A stretch of 64,000 nucleotides of DNA from Paralithodes platypus. Lineage: Eukaryota > Arthropoda > Malacostraca > Decapoda > Lithodidae. The notes under the pieces were generated by a model, which worked only from the letters and a program-made list of their open reading frames with translations, did no database searches and was not told the DNA's origin. Below are positions 34,432 through 43,542 of this stretch, one piece after another. The stretch's first letter is position 1, and each line of letters opens with the position of its first letter. A program made the position numbers and the translations under genes. The DNA lies in NCBI GenBank assembly GCA_032716605.1, contig CM064552.1:12043386-12107385 (forward strand), in the 5' to 3' direction.

Positions 34432-35998
34432 TATCTATCTATCTATCTATTGCCTGACGCCGTGATCCCCGAAGGGGTGGCCACGAACGAATCGCCCCCA
34501 TGCACCTCTGTCCCCAGTCAGTCGACGCCCCTCCCCCCAACCAGCACCGCCTTCGTTCATGTACTTCCTCACTCCATCCTTCCACCTCTCATTCGGTCTA
34601 CCTCTCCCTCTCTCCACCTCGCTCTCGTACACCCTCTTAGTCATTCTCTCGCTTTCCATACGTTCCATATGGCCGAACCATCTCAAGTTGTTCCTTTTCA
34701 CACTTTCCAGCACATCTACACCACACCTCCTTTTTACTTCCTCATTAGTCTGTCTATCCCTCCATGTAACTCCGCACGCACTCCTTAAGTAATTCATTTC
34801 CACTGCTCTCACTCTTGGTCTGAGTCTCTCAACCAACGTCCATGCTTCGCTTCCGTAAGTCAGTGTCGGGATTACCACACTGTCATGCAAGGACTTCTTC
34901 ACTTCCATACTGACTACCCTATTTCTTGTTACTGCTTTTAGCGTTCCTACAACCCTCTTCCCCTGTTGTACCCTCTCCCGAACTTCTTCATCCATAGTCC
35001 CATCTTTACTCAACACACTGCCCAGATACTTAAAAGAGTTGACGATCTCCATAGCCTGACCGTTCAGCTTCACCTCACACTCTGTGACTTCACCCCTTTC
35101 GAAGACCATAACCTTGCTCTTCCCCGCATTTACCTTCAAATTCCGTTTTTCGCACACTGTTCCAAACTCATTTACCAGACCCTGCAACTCCCATTCATTA
35201 TCACTCATCATAACTGTATCATCCGCAAACGGCAGTATAGGTAGCTTCCACTCAATTCCCTCCCTTTTCAGCGATACACCAACATCCACTGCTCTTGATG
35301 GTATTTCTTTCATGACTCCATCCATATATACAGTAAACAACCACGGGGACATCACACACCCTTGTTTCAAACCAACATTCAGGTCAAAGAACTCGCTCTG
35401 CTCACTCTCCACACGTACTGCCGCCTGTGCACCCTCATACATGCTCTTCACTGCTTTCAGCAACTTGCCCTCTACTCCGTATATTCTAAGTACTTTCCAC
35501 AAACCTTCTCTATCCACTCTGTCATAGGCCTTTTCCAAGTCCATAAAGGCAACATACACCTTTTGTTTCTTCTCCAGATATTTCTCCACAACACAATTCA
35601 GGGTAAAAATCTGATGTACACATCCTCTTCCCTTCCTAAAACCTCCCTGCTCGTCGCCTATCCATTTCTCCGTTCTCACTCTCTCAATCACTACCCTACT
35701 GTATACCTTTCCTACTACGCTTAGAAGACATATTCCTCGGTGGTTACCACACACTCCTCTTTCCCCTTTGCCCTTATATAGGGGGACTATTATGCCAGTC
35801 TTCCAGTCATCGGGTGCACTCCCCTTCTCCCATGCTAGTTTGCACATTTTCCATACCCATTCTATCACTATCTCACCACCATACCTCAACATTTGCCCAC
35901 ACACTCCATCTGTTCCTGGTGCATTCCCCAACTTCACTCTTTTCATGGCTTCCCACACTTCTGACCTCCTGATCCCCACCTCCTCCTCCACTACTTCG
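34432..35998 (-). CDS. RTE-like LINE copy 2, intact RT frame
   Basis: An uninterrupted 514-codon frame (35991-34447) begins EEEVGIRRSEVWEAMKRVK and APGTDGVCGQMLRYGG and carries the full RT set: GKGERGVCGNHRGICLLS, FRKGRGCVHQ, AFMDLEKAYDRVD, LKQGCVMSPWLF, PFADDTVMMS and FKYLGSVLSKDG. It ends GHPFGDHGVRQ, stop, then (GATA)n. The endonuclease is absent, so this is a 5'-truncated insertion. GAAAATTT lies at both edges (about 34424-34431 and 35999-36006), and the same module at about 37833-37853 shows the unoccupied site. It is the youngest RTE copy in the window. The RT could be translated only if transcribed by chance. Confidence 0.88.
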
Positions 35999-36395
35999 GA
36001 AAATTTGTGGTATTAAAATAAAAAATCCTTTTTATCCACCGGAATTTGTTTTGGTTCAATGTTATTTTAATACCACAAATTTTGTTGATATATTTGAAGA
36101 TAAATATTGAATCTATATGCTCTAAAGATCATAAGAACATTTGTTTTAACCCTCGGTAAAACCTAATAAAAAAGTATGGTACTAAAATGTCTTTTTCGTA
36201 ACAAGGTTTTCAATACGGTACTTCCAGTTATCGATAGCTCTAAAGATCATATGAAAATGTGTTAAACCCTCGGAAAAACCTAATATAAAAGTATGGTACT
36301 AAAATTTAATTTTCGTAGCAAGGTTGTCAATACGGTACTTTCCCGTTATCAATGTACAATCAAAGCTAAAGATTGCAGAGTAAACACCGTAGACT

Positions 36396-36935
36396 ATCAG
36401 CAGTGAGCAGAACAAGGGCAAGACAAGAATGGGACACAGAGCTTTCAAACCTCCTCCCGGAAAAGCACTTAGGCCTCTTCAGAACTGACTCATCACCCCA
36501 TCCATGGACACGATCCCAAACTAGGAACATCGATGTCGTAATTACGCGCCTCAGAATTGGTCATTCCGGGTTGAACAAACATCTCCACAGATTGAAATTG
36601 GCCCCGGATCCATACTGCCCTTGGTGCAGAAACACCGAAGACACCATCACTCATTTTCTTCTGCATTGCCCACGATTTCACTCAATGAGAACAATCCTTA
36701 AAGACACCTTAAACAGGATGAATATTTATAACATAACCATCCCCGTTCTACTAGGAGCAATAGACGTGACCCCAGAGAAAAGGCAGAGAGTGATACAATG
36801 CACAATTAATTTCCTTAAAAAGTCGGGGAGAATTCCACGACTTTAAAGGCAGTCCTGACAAAACCGTCCTCGCTAGGGTTTATTAGTGACGCTCAGTTGC
36901 TACCTTCCCTCCAACACATCAACAACAACAACAAC
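36396..36935 (+). mobile_element. LINE 3' fragment with (CAA)n tail and target duplication
   Basis: The fragment encodes the end of a LINE polyprotein: SAVSRTRARQEWDTELSN, VVITRLRIGHSGLNKHLH, then a zinc-knuckle-like CPWCRNTEDTITHFLLHCPR, and stops at about 36844-36846. This end, with RLRIGHSGLNKH followed by C-x2-C-x8-H-x4-C, is typical after the RNase H domain of jockey/I-group elements. A short 3' UTR and (CAA)n follow. The 13 bases AACACCGTAGACT flank it exactly (36383-36395 and 36936-36948), and the empty site is visible in the module copies at about 28678 and 34096. Confidence 0.85.
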
Positions 36936-37274
36936 AACACCGTAGACTTCATCGACTTTTCTTTCACCTTCGTAGCCCATAATCGACAGCCAATTTTTTT
37001 TTTTTTTTTTTATTTACCAAGGGATTAGTACTCAACCAGCGGGGGTGTGGCGGCAGCAGCCCCCACCCATAATACTAGGTTAGGTTAGGTAAGGTTGTTA
37101 GGTTAGGCTAATTCTTTTCGGTAAAAATTGAAGAGAACCCGGACAGCCTTTTTACTAGTTAATTTTATTTTTTTGTTTATTTTTCTTTGATATACAGTGT
37201 TGTTTAATACCGAGGACCATCGCATTTTAGTATTTTCAACATTAGCCTAACTTAACCTAACCTAACCGAAAACT

Positions 37275-37391
37275 AAACAGGGAACGTGAGCTGGGTTTAA
37301 ACTGTCGCCTACCCATAAACAGGGAACGTGAGCTGGGTTTAGACCGTCGCGCACCCATAAACAGGGAACGTGAGCTGGGTTTAGACCGTCG
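37275..37391. repeat. 42-bp unit repeated three times
   Basis: Units start at 37275, 37317 and 37359, each with AAACAGGGAACGTGAGCTGG followed by GTTTAGACCGTCG. The block is bracketed by inverted arms of about 80 bp (37193-37274 and 37392-37486) holding TTAGG repeats, CGAGGACCATCGCATTTTAG and its inverse. Confidence 0.9.
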
Positions 37392-37489
37392 GTTAGTTTT
37401 CGGTTAGGTTAGGTTAAGTTAGGTTAGGTTAGGCTAATGTTAAAAATACTAAAATGCGATGGTCCTCGGTATTAAACAACACTGTATTA

Positions 37490-37622
37490 TTATGTTCTCT
37501 CCACCAACCAACTCTACTCCTAAAATCGATTAATGAAATTAACAATCACATGTGGCAGTCCGGGGATTCGAACCTAGGATGCTCACACCGAAAATCAACA
37601 CACAATGCACTGCACCATGAAG
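37490..37622 (-). repeat. tRNA-derived SINE fragment, copy 2
   Basis: In antisense it shows an A-box-like TGGTGCAGTGCA, TGTTGATTTTCGGTGTGAGC, the B box GGTTCGAATCCCCGG, then the same 3' body as at 27473-27600. It lies inside the MITE at 37120-37691. Confidence 0.65.
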
Positions 37623-38035
37623 ACAGTTAAATAAACAAAAAACTAAAATTAACTAGTAAAAAGGCTGTCCGGGGTCTCTTCAATTTTTACCTTCTTTTCA
37701 AATCACTATCGGGGGCGTGTCTCAACATCGAGCAATAGGCCTAATGGGGAAAATAGGTTTTCCCGAGATTTCTAATTAATTACAAATGCTATATATTGAT
37801 GCAAATGAACAATTTCTTTTATAAAAAACACTGAAAATTTGTGGTATTAAAATAACATTTTTATTTTTTTTTTATCTTGGCTTTATTTATTTTTTTAGCA
37901 TTAACCTAACCAAAAAACCTAACCTAACCTAACCAAAAAACCTAACCTAATCTAACCTAATAGCCCCCAAATACATTTAGGTTAGGTTTTTGGTTAGGTT
38001 AGCCTAATGCAAAAAAAAATAAAAAATAAATAAAG

Positions 38036-38747
38036 GGTACGATTTTAGTTACTGGACACCTATTTGACAGGTACCACCAAGGATTTAATACATATTTTTT
38101 TTTCGGTTTCCACGCATCCAACACCAAGCTACACCTTTTTCTGGTCCGGTAATAGCCTAGTATTGAAAACGATATAATAACTTTTTAAATGTGGTTTTCG
38201 ACGAGAATAAAACGGCGCGTTTGTGCCGAAAATCGGCGGCGGGAGTCCGTCGTCGCTTCGGATCGTCGCGGTTTGTTTACCCAGGACGCTCGAGTTGACG
38301 GCCAGCTGTTTTACTTGCCCCCTGCTGGCAACATAGATGACGATTATTATAATTCACGGGGGGGTGAGGGGGGGTAGAGCCCCCCCTCAACCCGTATCCT
38401 GTATCCCACGGCCTATAACGCAAGTCTTGATAAAAAAATGTACCCAACAACTGGTTATAAGCTTAGCCATTTTAAGTCGACCGCCAAGGCGGGACCGGGA
38501 AGTCATTCCGAGCGTAAAGTAAACAAAGCGACGCTACTTTCACAAACGCAACAGAGTTGTCTTTATATTTCGTCTCATATTATCATTATTAAAGTGTCCC
38601 CATTGCTTTTTTAGTGTTCCATACACCAGAAAAGGGTGTAGCAGTATTACTGTAGCTTGGTGTTGGATGCGTGGAAACCGAAAAAAAATATGTATTAAAT
38701 CGTTGGCGGTACCTGTCAAATAGGTGTCCAGTAACTAAAATCGTACC
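38036..38747. mobile_element. 712-bp foldback element, long arms, 12-bp flanking repeat
   Basis: Arms of about 110 bp start GGTACGATTTTAGTTACTGG and continue ACACCTATTTGACAGGTACC, GGTTTCCACGCATCCAACAC and CAAGCTACACC. The right arm is the inverse. The flanks AAATAAATAAAG (38024-38035 and 38748-38759) are identical. Low complexity may exaggerate the match, but a 9-11 bp duplication plus long arms would fit a Mutator-like MITE. The loop is GC-rich at about 38190-38290 and contains a G7/C7 hairpin near 38357-38388. Confidence 0.75.
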
Positions 38748-38905
38748 AAATAAATAAAGCCAAATTTTTTTTTTCCCGGTGGATAGCCTAGGCCTAAAAA
38801 TTATAGGGCCTATAGCAATGAAGCATAAAATGTTAGGAACCCAAAACTACCATTAGAAATGAGATCCCAGCTGTGGTGCAGCTCGTAAATATTGACCACA
38901 TTCAG

Positions 38906-39200
38906 TAATCCTGCTGTGGTAGCCTAGGCTAAAGTAAAAGTTAGCCTAGCCTAGGTGACCTGCAATGCTAGGTTACCCTAAGCTTAAAATTATTATTGTG
39001 GCACTATTAGAAACGATGGTACCACTTAACAGTATGAAGATCAGGGAAAATGGAGGGTTAGGCTAGGCGGTTATTATAGGGAATAGGCTCGCACCTTTAT
39101 TTTTCATGTTTTTTCCTCCAGATTTTTTTTTTTGTTTTTTGTTTTTTTTTTAAGAGACAATGAACGGAGGAAGGAAAAACACAGATAAAACAAAAAGGTC
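38906..39200. other. Intron sequence right of the compound element
   Basis: Contains AGCCTAGGCTA and TAGCCTAGCCTAGG motifs and an A/T homopolymer-rich stretch. No gene. Confidence 0.4.
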
Positions 39201-39204
39201 CATG

Positions 39205-41190
39205 TGCCTAAAGGCATCCTCCATTCATAAAATGTTTGTAACAACTGGATTTAAACATTTGTAGATTGTAAGTTTGTGGAAAGCAATTCGAGGGAATTGA
39301 ATTCCAAAGAGTAGTAGCTCTGGGGATAAATGAATTCTGATAAGCAGAAGTTCTGCATTGTGGAGGAGAAAGTGTAAATTCATGGGCGCTCTCAGCTGCC
39401 CTAGTTCTACGGGGAAAGATGTGGAGAGGCGGCACAATTGAAGCAAGTTCCTCGGAACAATTGCTGTGAAAATATCTGTAGAATAATGCAAGGGATGCAA
39501 CTTTTCTTCGTATGGATAATGTAGGAAGGTCCTGTGTGATTGCAGGTTATTGATTAATCTAATAGCTTTATTTTGAATTTTGTCCAACTGCCTCAATGCA
39601 ACCACTCCTCCTCCACCCCACAGAGGTGAACAGTATCCATCTGAGAACGCACATGACTTTTATATATCACGACCAACTGCTCGTCAGTGAAGAATTCTCG
39701 AACTCTGTACAGGAGTCCCCAGTTTTTTAGAGGCATTCTTAGCAATGCTTCTAACATAATGTTGTCCAGCTCAAGTTAGTAGTTAATGTTACAACCGAGA
39801 ATGTCAATACTAGGGGAAGTGGGAATATTTACATCATTAAAAAACTATATGGGAGTCAGTGAGATTCTGTCGTTAGAAAATTGAATGTACTTGGTTTTCT
39901 GGTGCATTAAAGGAAACTAGATTCTTTTTGTCCCCATCCATTAATTCTAGAAAGGTCCTGGTTCAGAGAAATTGCAGTGTTTATTTTTGAATTTATAAAA
40001 TCGGTTGGGTGAAAGAATTGGTAAATGTGAAGGAACTGTGGAGTGTTGAGTCATCTGCGTAGGAATGTATTGGATTATGAGTGGTAGATATGAGATCATG
40101 ATATGAATGAGGAACAGAATTGGGGCCAAAACTGATCCCTGGGGAACACCAGCATTTATTGAGTGAAATTGAGAATAAAGGCCATCTACCATTACACGTA
40201 TTTTTCTGTTATGAAGATAAGAAGAAATTAGTGGAACTAATGATGCAAGGCCGTAGTGTGACCATCTTCGACAATAAGGATTGATGCCAGACTCTATCAA
40301 TGCCTTTGATATATCCAGTGCTATTGTATGTGTTTCACCATGTTGGTCTGTAGCTTGGTTGATTTGATGCGTAAGAAGGCATAGCATGTCTGCAGTTGAT
40401 CGACATCGTCTAAAACCATATTGCCTATCACTGATTAATTTATTATTCTCCAGATGCTTAATTATGTGATTATTTAATATAATTTCAAAGACTTTTACCA
40501 AGAGTGGAAGTTATAGCTATTGGTCTGTAGTTTGATGGATCTGAAGAGGCACCTTTTTTAGGAACTGGATGGATGTTTGCTTCTTTCCAGGGTACTGGGA
40601 AGCATGAGGTATGAGTACACAGACGGAAAAATTTTGCCAATACAGGAGCGAGCACCAAGGAGCAATTCTTAAGTACTATTGGAGGAATTTTCACTGGACC
40701 AGGATCCTTATCTACCGAGAGATTCTGCAAAATAGTTTTGACATGTCTGGTGTGGATCTTAAGTGAGGGAATTTAAGTACAGGCGAATTAAATTAAGTAC
40801 AGGGACATCTTGATTTATTTCATCTAAGGTTGAGTTGGTGGAGAAAATATCCCGCAAGAAGGTTATAGCTTTTTTGTTTCCTCGTGCGCCTGAAATGTCA
40901 GTCGAGATTACAAGATTGCCAGTCGGAGATTTTAATGGTGGAATGGATGAAGCAGTAGTGAAGTTGGATTTAAATGAGTTAAGAGTAGACCAAAATATTT
41001 TGTTATCATTTGGATTATTTAGAAGTTTATTTGCCTGCTTGTGGAGAAAGTTTGATTTAGTTAGGTTTAATACAGTTTTGGCATGATTTCTGATGTTTCT
41101 AAAGTAATTAAAGGCTTCATGTGTTTTTGATCTTTTGAGAAATAAGTGTTTTCATGGTCTTAGTTATACAGTAATTCCAACGTGGCATAC
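39205..41190 (-). pseudogene. CR1/jockey-type LINE, decayed
   Basis: Reading leftward: a linker with NDNKIFWSTLNSFKSN and the RNA-binding side of the RT (about 41080-40740), then KEANIHPVPKKGASSDPSNY and RPIAITSTLGK (about 40640-40485), KVFEIILNNHIIKHLE, ISDRQYGFRRCRSTADMLC, TIALDIS, and INAGVPQGSVLAPILFL (about 40500-40120). The FADD region is degraded. The tail DKIQNKAIRLINN, then PPQCRTSAYQNSFIPRATTL and WNSIPSNCFPQ runs to about 39208. Frames shift at least three times. The C-terminal tail with RTSAYQNSFIPRATTLWN is typical of CR1/jockey-group elements. Confidence 0.8.
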
Positions 41191-42183
41191 ACGATGGGTT
41201 GAGGGGGGGACTGCCCCCCCTCAGGGCCCTCACCCCCTTATGAATTATTGAAATCGTCATCTATGTTGCCAGCAGGGGGTAAATATTGATTATACTGCAT
41301 AGAGAAGGCATTTGTAAACAGTGAGGATGTCCAAAACTTACGAAAGAGCTCTGAGATTGATTAGAAGGGGCGTTTTTTCTATTAATATCGGGTTTTATAA
41401 ATGTGATCAAAATTATTCTCCCACAGTGGATTATTTCTTACAGTTTCTTACAGTAGATCCTCTGGAAAAAGGCAAACTATGCCTGTGTATCCAGCTCAGT
41501 ACCAGTACTTGCACTGCTGCGGTCGTTCACGGTGTTGGCGGCGGCGGTAGCAGACGCAACATTTTTACTATTCTGTATTTTTTTTTTATAATCAAACTTC
41601 AAATCTTGTCTTCCCCATGCTTTATCAAGATTACTTTCAGACTCCCTTATTGATTCGGAATCGACTACATACAGTACTGGGGCAGTGCGTTCCACTCATT
41701 TACCACTCTATCACAAAATGAGTTCTTTGCCTTCTCATGAGTACAGTATAAGGATTCCATAGACCTACATTGTCCCTAATAAAGTATGTATAATAAGGCT
41801 GCGAGCATATTCCCTATAATTATCGGCTAGGTCTAAAGAGGATAAGAAGGGACTATGGATAAACAAGTGCGGGAGAAGATGCAACAGGGGAAGAGGGTTG
41901 GGCAAGAATGTTAAGAGCGGGCGTACCGCAATCATTGTTTACACTACGTGTACTGGCGTCGGACCTTTGCCATCATGTTCCCGTCTATTTTGACTGCCTT
42001 TGGATACAATAATATGTTGAAGGGGGGGGCTTTGCCCCCCCATGACATATTGTCATCACCATATATATTGCCAGCAGGGGGCAAATAACCGAAACAATCG
42101 CCGTCAAAATAGACGCGAAGTTAACCGCGGCGATCGCCCTATGTAAACATGACGACCGTACACCCAGTAATTACATCCATCCC
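41191..42183. repeat. G-run hairpin elements, two copies
   Basis: Copy near 41165-41300: GGGTTGAGGGGGGGAC, TGCCCCCCCTCAGGG, then CATCTATGTTGCCAGCAGGG. Copy near 41905-42150: the inverted pair GTCTATTTTGAC and GTCAAAATAGAC around GGGGGGGGCTTTGCCCCCCC and ATTGCCAGCAGGGGGCAAAT. Between them (41320-41900) I see no gene. A weak frame at 41321-41653 is probably chance. Confidence 0.55.
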
Positions 42184-42737
42184 GAGGGTTGTAGGAACGT
42201 TGAAAGGAGTAACAAGAAATCGGGTGGTCAGTATGGAAGTGAAGAAGTCCTTGCATGACAGTGTGGGAATCCCGACACTAACTTACGGAAGCGAAGCATA
42301 GACGTTCGGGAAGAGACTCAGACCAAGAGTGAGAGCGGTGGAAATGAGTTATTTGAGAAGTGCGTGCGAGTTTCATGGAGGGGATAGACAGACGAATAAG
42401 GAAGTAAGAAGGAGGTGTGGTGTGGAGGTAGATGTGCTGGAAAGTGTGAAAAGGAACAACTTGAGATGGTTCGGCCATATATATGGAACGTATGGAAAGC
42501 GAGAGAATGACTATGAGGGTGTACGAGAGCGAGGTGGATGCCTGGTGGAAGGACAGAGAGGGAGAGGTGCACCAAAGGAGAGGTGGAAGGATGGAGTGAG
42601 GAAGTATATGAATGAAGGCGGTGCTGGTTGGGAGGAGGGGCGTCGACTGACTGGGGACAGAGGTGCATGGGGGCGGTTCGTTCGTGGCCACCCCTTCTGG
42701 GATCACGGCGTCAGGCAATAGATAGATAGATAAAAGA
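42184..42737 (+). pseudogene. RTE-like LINE 3' fragment, copy 3
   Basis: The C-terminal RT region only: SMEVKKSLHDSV, PRVRAVEMSYLRSAC, VKRNNLRWFGH, ERWKDGVRKYMNEGG, and GHPFWDHGVRQ, then stop and GATA repeats. A stop near 42298-42300 and other changes mark it as dead. Confidence 0.88.
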
Positions 42738-43062
42738 AGGGAAAAATAAGGGCAAGGATGTAGTATTCGGGTGTACCGCCCGCCTTGCTTACACTACGCG
42801 GACGCTCGCGATGATGTTCGCATCTAATTTGACTGCTGTGGGACACAATAATGGGTTGAGAGGGGGCTTTGCCAAGTTTGCCCCCCCCCCCCCCCCCCCT
42901 CCCCCCTCTCACAACTTTTTGTCATCATTATACACAGTATATTGCCAGCAAGGGGCAAATAACAAAAACTAGACGGAAACTAGATGGATACTAGCCTACA
43001 TCCCTCCCAAAATAGGCCTAAGCTCTATTTGGCAATAACCGTAGGTCGTGGGATACAAATTA
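42738..43062. repeat. G-run hairpin element, third copy
   Basis: TTGCTTACACTACGCGGACG, GGGTTGAGAGGGGGCTTTGC, a run of about 19 C, and ATTGCCAGCAAGGGGCAAAT match the copy at 41905-42150. GTCGTGGGATACAAA at its right edge recurs inverted near 38400. Confidence 0.6.
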
Positions 43063-43540
43063 CAATGGACCCTCGGGTAACACGGTTTTGCACAAAGCGG
43101 TTTTGCTCTAACACGGGTACCCCAAATGTGACGAGTCGCCTGTAACACAGTATTTTCCTTGCTCTAACACGGTTTGCCTCGGCTTGGTTAAGGCTACTGA
43201 CTCAGTTTCCCTTTTCACCCATGTTGAGGCGGACAAAATTGAGCGGTCCAAGTGTATTTTATGCGCCAGCCCATCCCTGTAGAGTGTAGACCACCCTTGC
43301 CTACCTTTTTGTTGCCATTTTGCTATCATATTTTATGTATATGGCATATGAAGTATGGTTGAGTGTTGTTTGGTCGGTATTTTGAGTGATTTGTGTCAGG
43401 TTTTAGGGTGGAGAAGACTAAGAAAAGGGGACTTTGGGGAATTTGCTGGGACGAAATACCTTATTTCCCATATAACCTATGCTTTATGTAACACGGGGTC
43501 ATGGCAGGATGAATTAACATCGTTAGCCGAGGGTCAACTG
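43063..43540. mobile_element. TA-flanked MITE with pogo/Tigger-like ends
   Basis: The ends CAATGGACCCTCGGGTAACA and (inverted) CAGTTGACCCTCGGCTAACG are bordered by TA (43061-43062 and 43541-43542), with internal AACACGG repeats. Such GGACCCTCGG ends are common in Tc1/mariner-pogo MITEs. 478 bp, non-coding. Confidence 0.75.
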
Positions 43541-43542
43541 TA

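Larger units (their letters stand above)
37120..37691. mobile_element. MITE with 8-bp target duplication
   Basis: A 572-bp element with about 60-bp inverted ends, starting GGTAAAAATTGAAGAGAACC and ending inverted (CTCTTCAATTTTTACC). TTCTTTTC flanks both sides exactly (37112-37119 and 37692-37699). It sits in the compound module between TTAGG repeats and CAAATCACTAT, where other copies of the module are uninterrupted. Inside are a second inverted repeat with TTAGG units, a triple 42-bp repeat and a tRNA-derived segment. Confidence 0.85.
28089..38897. mobile_element. 10.8-kb compound element with terminal inverted repeats
   Basis: The left end GGTCAATATTTACGAGC and right end GCTCGTAAATATTGACC start inverted repeats that stay similar for about 150 bp (including CACCACAGCTGGGATCTCAT, TTCTAATGGTAGTTTTG and ATGCTTCATTGCTA). 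The flanking 8-mers ACCTTCAG (28081-28088) and ACATTCAG (38898-38905) match 7 of 8, a plausible target duplication of the hAT/P/Zisupton type. Inside, one module repeats several times: TTTTAACCCTCGGCAAAACC, GTATGGTACTAAAATTTAAT, GTAACAAGGTTGTCAATACG, GCAGAGTAAACACC, a G/C hairpin (GTGGGGGCGGCAGCCCCCAC), then TAGGTTAGGTTAGGTAAGG and CTTTTCAAATCACTAT. Inverted copies of the end also occur at about 29519-29572, 29060-29110 and 31041-31070, so several elements are nested. LINEs and MITEs inside are listed separately. I see no transposase. Confidence 0.6.

Noticed and set aside
31105..35527. Plus-strand frames of 80-178 codons
   Set aside because: Antisense of the RTE endonuclease and reverse transcriptase.
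41321..41653. 110-codon frame starting MRMSKTYERALRLIRRG
   Set aside because: No family resemblance. It runs into a poly-T stretch and a GCGG repeat, and sits between mobile-element fragments.
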